Source of the DNA: an uncultured Prevotella sp.
GTDB lineage: Bacteria > Bacteroidota > Bacteroidia > Bacteroidales > Bacteroidaceae
Direction: 5' to 3'
DNA length: 30,669 bases
NCBI GenBank assembly: GCA_937895845.1
Contig: CALBLK010000002.1
Coordinates: forward strand, 1-30,669
The position numbers and the translations under genes were made by a program. Of this stretch, positions 23,022 to 30,270 are shown one piece after another (position 1 is the first letter of the stretch; every line of letters begins with the position of its first letter). The notes under the pieces are model-generated. The model worked only from the letters and a program-made list of their open reading frames with translations. It searched no databases and was not told where the DNA came from.

Positions 23022-24974
23022 ATGGCGACAAAGAGACTACACAGGATGAGCCGTGTGATGCCCGCGGGTGAGCTTGACAGCGTGCGCCACGCGAGGAGCA
23101 CGCTTGGCGGGAGCCGCGCCTTTGACGTGCTGTGGCAGGCGCAGCAGTACTGGCTGGCGATGGAGACATTCCGCAGGGACAGGGAGAGGAACAAGAGCTA
23201 CACCTACGGCAGGCAGTGGGATGACTATGTGTGCGTGAACGGCAGGATGGTGAAAGAGGAGGAACTCATCAGGAAGCAGGGCAACGTTCCGCTGAAGAAC
23301 AACCTCATCAGGCGGATGGTGCAGGCCGTGCTCGGCGTGTACCGCAGCCAGGCCAAGGAGCCGACCTGCACGGCACGAGACCGGGACGAGCAGCGGTATG
23401 GCGAGACGATGAGCACCGTGCTCCAGTGCAACATGCAGCTGAACCGCATGGCCGAGATAAACGCCAGGTGCATGGAAGAGTTCCTCATATCCGGCTTCGT
23501 GGTGCAGCGGAAGTGGTACGGCTGGCGCGAGAACAGGCTGGACTGCTGGACGGACTATGTTCAGCCCAACAACTTCTTCATCGACAACAGCATGAGGGAC
23601 TTCAGAGGCTGGGACTGCAGCTGCGTGGGCGAGATACACGACATCTCGTTTGAGGACTTGTGCGGCCGCTTCGCCCACAACGCAGCCGACTACAACCGAC
23701 TGGCGGAGATATACAGGTTTGCCAAGGACAAATCGTATCTGAGTGCCACGTTTGACAACTTCGGCTATCCCCTGCAAGGCTGCTACGACTTCCTTGTGCC
23801 CTACGACCAGAGCCGCTGCAGGGTGATAGAGGTGTGGAGAAAGGAGAGCAAGGCGCGCGTGCGCTGCCACGACGTGAACAACGGCGACGTGTTCAAGGTA
23901 GATATGGAAGACTTCAAGGAACTTGTGCTTGACGAGAACGAGCGGCGCCTGCGCCAGGCGCGCGAGGCCGGCATGAGCGAGGAGGACGTTCCCCTTATCC
24001 GCCATGAGTGGTTCATGGACTCGTACTGGTACTACTACATGCTCACCCCGTCCGGCGACATCCTGGAGGAGGGCGAGACCCCCTACGAGCACAGGAGCCA
24101 CCCCTACGTGTTCAAGGCCTACCCGTTCATAGACGGCGAGATACACTCGTTCGTGAGCAACGTGATAGACCAGCAGCGTTACACCAACCGCCTGATAACG
24201 ATGTACGACTGGATTATGCGCGCCTCGGCCAAGGGCGTGCTGCTTTTCCCGGAAGAGTGTCTGCCAAAGGGAATGTCAATGGAGGACGTGGCGGACGAGT
24301 GGGCAAGGTTCAACGGCATCATCATGATAAGGCAGCCCAAGACAGGACAGGCACTGCCACAGCAGATAGCCAACAACTGCACACAGATAGGCATCTCGGA
24401 ATTGCTGAACATGCAGTTGAAGTTCTTCGAGGACATATCGGGCGTAAATGGAGCGTTGCAGGGCAAGCCCGGCTATTCGGGAATGTCCGCCAGCCTGTAC
24501 AACCAACAGGCGCAGAACGCCACCACCTCGCTCTTGGACTTGCTCGACACGTTCTCGGCATTCATCAGAGACGGAGCGTACAAGGACGTGAAGAACATCC
24601 AGCAGTTCTACGACACGCCGAGGGTGTTCAACATAGCCGGCAAGAGCTCCGCCATCGTGGAGTACGACCCGAAGAAGATACGCGACGTGGAGTTTGACCT
24701 GAGCGTAGTGGAGAGCACCTCGACGCCGGCCTACCGCGCCCTGGCCAACGACATGCTCATGCAGCTGTGGCAGAGCAAGGCCATCAGCGTGGAGCAGCTG
24801 CTGGAGCACGGCGACTTCCCCTTTGCCGACGAGCTGCTGCAGAGCATCCAGTCGCAGCGGGAGCAGCTTCAGCAGGGGCGGGTGCCGGACGGGCTGTCGC
24901 CGGAGCTTGCCCAGCAAGCGCGACAGGGCGCAAACATGGAAGCCGTGAGCCAAGCGCAGCAGATGCTGCAATAG
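23022..24974 (+). CDS. portal protein
   Basis: 651 aa, size typical of P22/T7-like portals. It is the dodecameric ring at the unique capsid vertex through which DNA enters and leaves. Supporting blocks: PLKNNLIRRMVQAVLGVYRS near the N-terminus, an NNFFIDN strand, SFVSNVIDQQRYTNRLITMYD, the tunnel-helix-like region around QLKFFEDISGVNGALQGKPG, and a Gln-rich coiled C-terminus (LLQSIQSQREQLQQGRV). The open frame extends upstream to 22809, but that part is AT-rich, lies over the promoter and toxin gene start, and is not credible. ATG 23022 fits the promoter at 22994-23001. It converges with the large terminase gene. Confidence 0.85.
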   Translation: MATKRLHRMSRVMPAGELDSVRHARSTLGGSRAFDVLWQAQQYWLAMETFRRDRERNKSYTYGRQWDDYVCVNGRMVKEEELIRKQGNVPLKNNLIRRMVQAVLGVYRSQAKEPTCTARDRDEQRYGETMSTVLQCNMQLNRMAEINARCMEEFLISGFVVQRKWYGWRENRLDCWTDYVQPNNFFIDNSMRDFRGWDCSCVGEIHDISFEDLCGRFAHNAADYNRLAEIYRFAKDKSYLSATFDNFGYPLQGCYDFLVPYDQSRCRVIEVWRKESKARVRCHDVNNGDVFKVDMEDFKELVLDENERRLRQAREAGMSEEDVPLIRHEWFMDSYWYYYMLTPSGDILEEGETPYEHRSHPYVFKAYPFIDGEIHSFVSNVIDQQRYTNRLITMYDWIMRASAKGVLLFPEECLPKGMSMEDVADEWARFNGIIMIRQPKTGQALPQQIANNCTQIGISELLNMQLKFFEDISGVNGALQGKPGYSGMSASLYNQQAQNATTSLLDLLDTFSAFIRDGAYKDVKNIQQFYDTPRVFNIAGKSSAIVEYDPKKIRDVEFDLSVVESTSTPAYRALANDMLMQLWQSKAISVEQLLEHGDFPFADELLQSIQSQREQLQQGRVPDGLSPELAQQARQGANMEAVSQAQQMLQ

Positions 24975-24979
24975 AGAGC

Positions 24980-25032
24980 AAGCCTCACTAAGCCTCCTTG
25001 GGCAAATAAGCCAAGGGGACATAGTGAGGCTT
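24980..25032. terminator. bidirectional terminator between portal and large terminase genes
   Basis: Arms AAGCCTCACTA (24980-24990) and TAGTGAGGCTT (25022-25032) form an 11-bp stem. An inner CCTTGG/CCAAGG stem (24996-25001, 25011-25016) adds to it. TATTGTTTTT follows on the plus strand. It fills the 66-nt gap between two convergent genes. Confidence 0.75.
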
Positions 25033-25040
25033 TATTGTTT

Positions 25041-27170
25041 TTAGATTGAAGCCTCGGAGACGGGGCTTCTGTCTTTTCTGAGCGTGCGGTTGGTGATGGG
25101 GACAAATTCGGGCATCTCCATCTCGCGGTAGCAGATGTGCAGGCCGATGGCGCGCGTCATGAGCAAGTCGTCATGCTTGCCCACGATAGCCCCATACGCA
25201 CCGTTCTTCTTGCGCTCATAGGTGTCGTACTCGTCAAGGCACCGGCGGTCGCGCTCGATATACAGGCGTTCGCGGATAACCTTGACCAAGGTGGAGATAA
25301 TCATCGGCTTTGTCGCCACATTGGTATGGAATCCATACTTGCGCGGCGCCCCCTCGCGTATCTCGTCCTCCGACTGTTTGCGCGCGTAGAGGTTCGGGTA
25401 GATGTCGGAAATCTGGTTGAGGATATACTGCGACTGGTCGCCCCCCTCCACCTGCCGCTCCCTGTCGTGCGTCTCCAGGGTGTTGCTCTCGATGACCAGG
25501 AGAGCGTCGTTGTAATAGGCCGCAATCTGCGCTGCGCGCCATGCGAGGCGGTCGATGTCGCAATGTCCGTACCACTGCGCCACCACAGACGGAGGCTCGC
25601 TGCCGTCGGCCATGCCCAGGCGGTCGAACACCGCGATGACCGACCAGTCCGCCTTGTCGGAGCGTCCGCCCACATCGACCACCGTGAGATAGCGGCCGGT
25701 GACCTCGTAGCCGTCAAACGTCTCCGGCTTCGCCCAGATGGCGAGCAGCCCCTGGCGGTCCTCGCGGAAGCGCAGGTTTGCCAGCGCCCCCTCGCCCTCG
25801 TCGGCGTCCGCATAGACCTCGCCGACACACACAGGCTCCCGGCAGTACGGCTCAAGCCGCTTGACAAGGTACCTGTCGAACACCATCGTGCCCGAATGGA
25901 CAAACGCCTCGGTGTCGTCAGAGGGAAACTCCGCAGCCATCACCGCGAAGTCATTCCTTCCCGCCCGCTCGTAGACATACCAGTGTATGGCTTCGAGGGT
26001 GGCCCCCTTTTCCCACAATGACCACAGGTAGCGCCCCGGCTCCTCGCGGTTGGACGGCGTGTAGGCGTTGTTGCGGTTTTCGTAGAGCTGCCTTGCAAAG
26101 TCCCTCCGCTCCCTGTCAGAGCCGAACGCCCTCGTGTAGTGCTCAATCTGGAACCAAGCGATGAAGAGCGCGTCAAACTGCGACTTTATGGCAGGGTCGG
26201 CAGCAGCCGAATACTCCGTGTGGAAGAAGTTTCCCGTGCCGTTGGCCGTTGACTCCATGACAATCATCGTGTACGGGCGCGCGAGGATGCCCGAGCACGC
26301 CGAGCGCACGATGTCCTCGGGCGACTTTCCTTCCGTCTTCTGCCACAGGCCCACCTCGGAGAGATGCACCAATGAGTAAGCGCCGCCACGGCAGCCGTTT
26401 GGCCGCTCCGCCGTGCCCACCTTAATCTTGCAGTTGCGCTGCGGCACGCGGTGCGTGGAGCCCGACTTTCCGACCCCCACCAGCTTCGGCTCGTTTTCGG
26501 AGTACGCCTCGCCCAGTTTGTGGAGGAACTCGACAGGATAGTTCTTAATCATGTTGTCGAACATGTCCTTGATTTCGTCCGACGCCGCCCCCTGGTGCGC
26601 GATGATGAGCGAGTTGAGCCCTTTCTTGTGGAAGAACTGGAGCCACGCCATGTAGAGCTGCGTGGTCGTGGAGCCTCCCCACTGGCGCGCCTTGAGGAGT
26701 ATGAGGCGAATGGGCAGCCCGGCCTTTCGCCTCTCCTCGAATCGCGACACGAGTATGCGCTGCGGGTACCACAGGCGGAAGAGCACGTCCTTGCCGGCGT
26801 CCTTGTTGTGGACATAGACCAGCGTGGCCGTCCAGAAAGGGAAGTCGTGCCTGAAGCGCAGGCGTATGAGCGTGCGCGACACCTTGGTGTGGTCGGTAGG
26901 GTTAGGCTCAACGTGGAGAACAGACGAAAGAAAATTGTCAATAGAGCCGGCCCCGGCCAGCTTCTTGACAAAAGGAATCTTCATCATCTCCACGGGCAGC
27001 CACTGGACGGGGACGGCAAAGTCGGAGATGCAGACACGCACACGCTCACCGACAGAGCCCTCGCCGGTGACCGGGTCGAACTTGGCGAACATCACCCCGT
27101 TGCGCCTGTCATTCTCCGCAAGCAGCGCGGCAATCCCTGTATCTGTCGTATTGGTTGTCATACCATCCAT
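25041..27170 (-). CDS. terL: terminase large subunit
   Basis: 709 aa. The DNA-packaging motor ATPase and nuclease. ATPase part: Walker-A-like KARQWGGSTTT from K160, Walker B VHLSEVGLW with catalytic E272, and a coupling-type motif IVMESTANGTGNF. RNase H-like nuclease part: D499 in VVDVGGRSDKAD, E561 in LLVIESNTLE, and D667/D668 in KHDDLLMTRA. The N-terminal DRRNGVMFAKFDPVTGEGS resembles terminases of Bacteroidales phages. The start at 27170 (or 27161) overlaps the 3' end of the upstream small gene by about 60 nt, suggesting translational coupling. Its strand is opposite to portal and capsid genes, which is uncommon. Confidence 0.9.
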   Translation of the reverse strand: MDGMTTNTTDTGIAALLAENDRRNGVMFAKFDPVTGEGSVGERVRVCISDFAVPVQWLPVEMMKIPFVKKLAGAGSIDNFLSSVLHVEPNPTDHTKVSRTLIRLRFRHDFPFWTATLVYVHNKDAGKDVLFRLWYPQRILVSRFEERRKAGLPIRLILLKARQWGGSTTTQLYMAWLQFFHKKGLNSLIIAHQGAASDEIKDMFDNMIKNYPVEFLHKLGEAYSENEPKLVGVGKSGSTHRVPQRNCKIKVGTAERPNGCRGGAYSLVHLSEVGLWQKTEGKSPEDIVRSACSGILARPYTMIVMESTANGTGNFFHTEYSAAADPAIKSQFDALFIAWFQIEHYTRAFGSDRERRDFARQLYENRNNAYTPSNREEPGRYLWSLWEKGATLEAIHWYVYERAGRNDFAVMAAEFPSDDTEAFVHSGTMVFDRYLVKRLEPYCREPVCVGEVYADADEGEGALANLRFREDRQGLLAIWAKPETFDGYEVTGRYLTVVDVGGRSDKADWSVIAVFDRLGMADGSEPPSVVAQWYGHCDIDRLAWRAAQIAAYYNDALLVIESNTLETHDRERQVEGGDQSQYILNQISDIYPNLYARKQSEDEIREGAPRKYGFHTNVATKPMIISTLVKVIRERLYIERDRRCLDEYDTYERKKNGAYGAIVGKHDDLLMTRAIGLHICYREMEMPEFVPITNRTLRKDRSPVSEASI

Positions 27171-27558
27171 TCCTTATGCGGTAGATGAACTCCCCGACCG
27201 TCCGGGGCGTGAGATAGAACTTAGGCGCCGGCTGGTTCACAATCCTTGCGACCAGCTCATAGGCCGTCTTGCCCGGGCAGTCCTTGCGCATGATGAGGTA
27301 TCTGCGGTAAATCTCACCAAACATCTCCCGCTTGTTGCTCCTCATTCGCGGCATGGGCTTTCCGGCCTCCATGGCCGCGACGACAGCCGCCGCGCGCTCC
27401 TCGCTGACCCAGAAGCGGGAGGCCGGCGACTGCGCCACCAGCTCGAAGATAGCGGGCATGACGATGACAGTCGCCTCGGCGAGCCTTTCGCGGTAGACGC
27501 GCATGATGTCCCTGTTGCGCTCGTGCGTGAATTCGAGTATGCTTCCGAAATGTTTCAT
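27109..27558 (-). CDS. candidate small terminase subunit or packaging-associated protein
   Basis: 149 aa from ATG 27558; an in-frame ATG at 27618 also exists but would coincide with the predicted transcription start. The protein shows an internal duplication: RNRDIMRVYRERL plus VAQSPASRFWVSEERAAAVV (14-63), and KREMFGEIYRRYL plus VNQPAPKFYLTPRTVGEFI (76-128). The P-A-x-x-F-Y/W-V/L-S/T core recurs in uncharacterised proteins of Bacteroidales phages. It is upstream of and overlaps terL in one operon, the classic place for a small terminase subunit; no HTH is obvious, so this is inference from position. Confidence 0.65.
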   Translation of the reverse strand: MKHFGSILEFTHERNRDIMRVYRERLAEATVIVMPAIFELVAQSPASRFWVSEERAAAVVAAMEAGKPMPRMRSNKREMFGEIYRRYLIMRKDCPGKTAYELVARIVNQPAPKFYLTPRTVGEFIYRIRNGWYDNQYDRYRDCRAACGE

Positions 27559-27624
27559 GAATGCTTGTTTTAGGTTTATGCCATACAGGCGCACAGGCCT
27601 GGCATGCGGATATTCCATCCCAAC

Positions 27625-27660
27625 AAAGTTAATGAAAACGTGTCACAAAAGTTAAAAGTT
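27625..27660 (-). promoter_or_regulatory. minus promoter of the terminase operon
   Basis: Minus-strand TAACTTTG (+ 27625-27632) matches TAnnTTTG. The TTAA-containing element at + 27652-27660 lies 19 nt upstream, inverted relative to the plus-strand promoters. Predicted transcription would begin near 27618, giving a leader of about 60 nt to ATG 27558. Confidence 0.5.
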
Positions 27661-27687
27661 CGTTTTCGCGCGGTATTGCTACCTTTG
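27646..27687 (+). promoter_or_regulatory. plus promoter of the scaffold-capsid operon (phage-type element)
   Basis: ACAAAAGTTAAAAGT (27646-27660), a 19-nt spacer, then TACCTTTG (27680-27687), an exact -7 box. The 15-nt upstream element is identical to that at 1575-1589. Start of transcription would be about 30 nt ahead of the scaffold ATG at 27725. It is divergent from the terminase promoter and shares its upstream element. Confidence 0.6.
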
Positions 27688-27724
27688 TGCAAGAACATTA
27701 CAGAACCCTAAAGACATTTGCTAT

Positions 27725-28459
27725 ATGGCAGAACCACAATCAGTTATGAGCAAGCGCGACCGTCAGCTGGAGCGGCTGAGAAAGAAATACCCCGACAAGA
27801 AGTTCGAGGATGACGACGAGATTTTCGGTCAGATATACGACGATTACGACCGTTACGAGCGTTCCATTGACGGCTACCGCCGCAGCGAGAAGAGCCTGTC
27901 GGACATGTTCGACGCCCATCCGATGGCCGCCCAGTTCCTTGCCGACCTCCACAACGGGCAGGACCCCTTTGTCGGCCTTGTGCGCCTTTTCGGCATGGAC
28001 ATCCGCAACGTGCTTGACGACCCCGAGATGCAGGAGAAGCTCGCTGCGGCCAACAGGGAGTATGTGGAGCGCGTGGCCAAGTCGAGGCAGCTTGACGAGG
28101 AGTACGTGAAGAACATGGACGAGACCCTTGAGACCCTGCGGCAGTTCCAGGAGGAGCGCGGCATGACCGACGGGCAGATAGACGCCGTTGCCGGTGCCAT
28201 CATCGGCGTGGTGAGGGACGGCGTGATGGGCAAGTTCACCCGTCCGACCCTCGAGCTTTTCGTGAACGCCATCAACCACGACGCCGACGTTGCCGAGGCC
28301 GGCGAGGAGGGCCGCGTCGCCGGGCGGAACGACAGGATAGTCGAGGGTCTGCGGAAGCGCGCCAAGGGAGACGGCACGTCCCCCCTCGGCGGGCGCAACG
28401 GCTCTGCCGGCGCTCGTCGGGCGCGCAGCATCTTCGACCTTGCCAGCGAGGCCATGTAG
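27725..28459 (+). CDS. capsid scaffolding protein candidate
   Basis: 244 aa, highly charged and helical: basic start (MSKRDRQLERLRKKYPDKK), acidic middle (EDDDEIFGQIYDDYDRYERS), a long helix LDEEYVKNMDETLETLRQF, and a basic Gly-rich C-terminus ending RRARSIFDLASEAM. Size, composition and position directly ahead of the major capsid gene are those of phage scaffolds, which guide procapsid assembly and then leave or are degraded; the basic C-terminus would be the capsid-binding end. MAEPQSV at 27725 is the first start after the promoter; ATG 27746 is possible. Confidence 0.75.
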   Translation: MAEPQSVMSKRDRQLERLRKKYPDKKFEDDDEIFGQIYDDYDRYERSIDGYRRSEKSLSDMFDAHPMAAQFLADLHNGQDPFVGLVRLFGMDIRNVLDDPEMQEKLAAANREYVERVAKSRQLDEEYVKNMDETLETLRQFQEERGMTDGQIDAVAGAIIGVVRDGVMGKFTRPTLELFVNAINHDADVAEAGEEGRVAGRNDRIVEGLRKRAKGDGTSPLGGRNGSAGARRARSIFDLASEAM

Positions 28460-28463
28460 CCCG

Positions 28464-28634
28464 ATGAAAGGAGAAGTGGTGAAGTTCCCCCCGGAGGGGA
28501 AGGGCGTGCGCCCCGCCAGAGGCAGCGCCGGGCTATGCACCCAAGTGCCGGGCGCAATGGCATCAGTAAGCAATCTCGCGAGTGCGACAGGCGGTATAGC
28601 CCCCGGCAATCTCGTACAGACCGATAACAAGTAA
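28464..28634 (+). CDS. 56-aa ORF copying the major capsid protein N-terminus
   Basis: Start MKGEVVKFPPEGKG, stop TAA at 28632-28634, lying 4 nt after the scaffold stop and 28 nt before the capsid ATG. Its second half, TQVPGAMASVSNLASATGGI then APGNLVQTD, aligns without gaps to capsid residues about 25-53 (SQVPGAPTTVSGVAGATGGV then GPGNLVQSD). It stops exactly where the capsid body begins. It may be a remnant of a tandem capsid duplication, or a real small head protein that mimics the capsid N-arm. Retention of an open frame and in-frame stop leaves both options open. Confidence 0.55.
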   Translation: MKGEVVKFPPEGKGVRPARGSAGLCTQVPGAMASVSNLASATGGIAPGNLVQTDNK

Positions 28635-28662
28635 CATTATTCACAAACTAAAATTTCAAGAC

Positions 28663-30183
28663 ATGGACGGAGAAAACGTACAAGTCGGTGGTACAGCTAC
28701 CACCACCCCAGCACCGGGAACAGCCGGTGTACAGAGCCAAGTGCCGGGAGCACCCACCACCGTCAGCGGAGTGGCAGGCGCGACAGGCGGCGTAGGTCCG
28801 GGCAACCTCGTTCAGAGCGACCTCGACCAGGAACTCTACAAGTTCAAGAGTGACGACACCCCGCTGATGCAGCTGATGCTGAAGGCGCGTAAGGTCAAGG
28901 TGAGCTCGCCCGAGGTGGAGCACTACATGATTGACGAGCCGCGCTCGAGCGTGACCACGGCAGCCGCCGTGACCGCGGGGACGTCCAAGCAGTTCGTGCT
29001 GCCGTTGCCCGCCAACGACGCCGAGATACCGCGCCCCTACGGCACGCTGCTGGTGAAGGGCGTTGACGGATACGAGGCGGACGGCAAGACCAAGACACCG
29101 GGCAAGGAGCTCCTGCTGTTCGTGACCGGCCAGGACCCCACCACGAACAACCCCATTGTGAGAGCCGTGAACGGCCCGAAGGCCAACCCGGCAGACGAGA
29201 GCTGCACCACGCCCGAAATCCCAGCCGGGACGGCCCTCATCATTCTGAGCAACGCCCTGTACGAGACCCAGAAGAAGGTGGACCCCGACCTGATTGTGCC
29301 CCAGGGCACGACCGTGTACCTTCAGAAGCGCGGCATGAACCAGATAGTGTCCGACTACTACGAGGCTCAGAAGAAGAAAATCCCGTTCGGCAAGGCCGTG
29401 ATAGCCGAGGCCGCCATCACCAACTTCAAGGTGCGCGGCAACCGCACCCTGTATGCCGGCCGCAAGGGCAAGATGACCGTGCAGACCCCCGAGGTGGGCG
29501 CGCAGACCATCTACTTCACCGAGGGCGTGCGCTACCAGGTGAAGAAAGAGCTCAACCACACAGGCAAGTGGACGATTGAGGAAATCATCGCCTTGGCGAA
29601 GATGGTCTTTACAGGCGAGGACGTGCCCAAGAGCGTGATAGCCCTTGCAGGCAAGAACTTCCTGGAGAACATCCAGTGCATCGACTACTCGAAGCACCCG
29701 GAAATCCAGATTACCACCAAGACCAACCCCGTGGGCTGGGTGGTGACCAACTTCCACACCGTGTTCGGCGACGTCGAGTTCAAGCACGACCCGACCCTTG
29801 ACCGCCTGAAGTGGAGCAACTCCGCGTTCATTGTCGCCCCCGACCGCCTCGTGCACTACCAGTATTCGGCCGAGCACTCGAGCAAAGACAGGGTGGAGGG
29901 CGAGGAGGCCACCCGCGAGTCAATCCTCGTGTGGGACGCGCTCGCACTCAAAGGCTCGTGCCACATCTGGATTAACGGCGAGGGCGACAGCGAGAACAGC
30001 AGCGCGACGCAAATCCACCTGTGGGACAGCGCCGAGGCGCCCGCAAGCCCTGCTGAGGGCGGCGTGTACTACCTGTTGCAGGACTGTCCCGGCATCAATG
30101 CCGAGGCAGTGAGCGGCCAGATGTGGCAGTACAAGAACAAGGCGTGGAGCGAGTATGCCGGCGAGGTGATGGCCACCGACTGA
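28663..30183 (+). CDS. major capsid protein
   Basis: 506 aa. The first 55 residues are Thr/Pro/Gly-rich and flexible, possibly a propeptide or N-arm, and are duplicated in the preceding small ORF. The body starts at DLDQELYKFKSDDTPLMQL, followed by KVKVSSPEVEHYMIDEPRSS, QKRGMNQIVSDYYEAQKKKIPFG-type helices, TLYAGRKGKMTVQ, TNPVGWVVTNFHTVFGDVEF and HDPTLDRL. Order of motifs and size match capsid proteins I associate with Bacteroidales phages; an HK97-type fold is expected but not shown. It follows the scaffold candidate in the same operon, as usual. Confidence 0.85.
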   Translation: MDGENVQVGGTATTTPAPGTAGVQSQVPGAPTTVSGVAGATGGVGPGNLVQSDLDQELYKFKSDDTPLMQLMLKARKVKVSSPEVEHYMIDEPRSSVTTAAAVTAGTSKQFVLPLPANDAEIPRPYGTLLVKGVDGYEADGKTKTPGKELLLFVTGQDPTTNNPIVRAVNGPKANPADESCTTPEIPAGTALIILSNALYETQKKVDPDLIVPQGTTVYLQKRGMNQIVSDYYEAQKKKIPFGKAVIAEAAITNFKVRGNRTLYAGRKGKMTVQTPEVGAQTIYFTEGVRYQVKKELNHTGKWTIEEIIALAKMVFTGEDVPKSVIALAGKNFLENIQCIDYSKHPEIQITTKTNPVGWVVTNFHTVFGDVEFKHDPTLDRLKWSNSAFIVAPDRLVHYQYSAEHSSKDRVEGEEATRESILVWDALALKGSCHIWINGEGDSENSSATQIHLWDSAEAPASPAEGGVYYLLQDCPGINAEAVSGQMWQYKNKAWSEYAGEVMATD

Positions 30184-30219
30184 CCCTGCTCCCCCCCTTG
30201 CGACAGAGTTTAACCCGGA

Positions 30220-30252
30220 GGAGGCGGGCAGGTGACCATCCCGTCCGCCTCC
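30220..30252 (+). other. strong stem-loop between capsid gene and next gene
   Basis: GGAGGCGG (30220-30227) pairs with CCGCCTCC (30245-30252), with some further inner pairing. No T-tract follows (GTCCCAAAAAG), so it is more likely an attenuating or mRNA-processing hairpin that lowers downstream expression relative to capsid than a full terminator. Confidence 0.45.
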
Positions 30253-30270
30253 GTCCCAAAAAGACAAGCG

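Noticed and set aside
26451..27188. Plus-strand open frame of 245 codons opposite the large terminase gene
   Set aside because: Shadow of terL: Arg/Val/His-rich, no motif, while the minus frame carries all terminase motifs.
28440..28463. First eight codons of the open frame around the capsid-like small ORF
   Set aside because: They overlap the scaffold gene's end; similarity to the capsid N-terminus and spacing favour ATG 28464.
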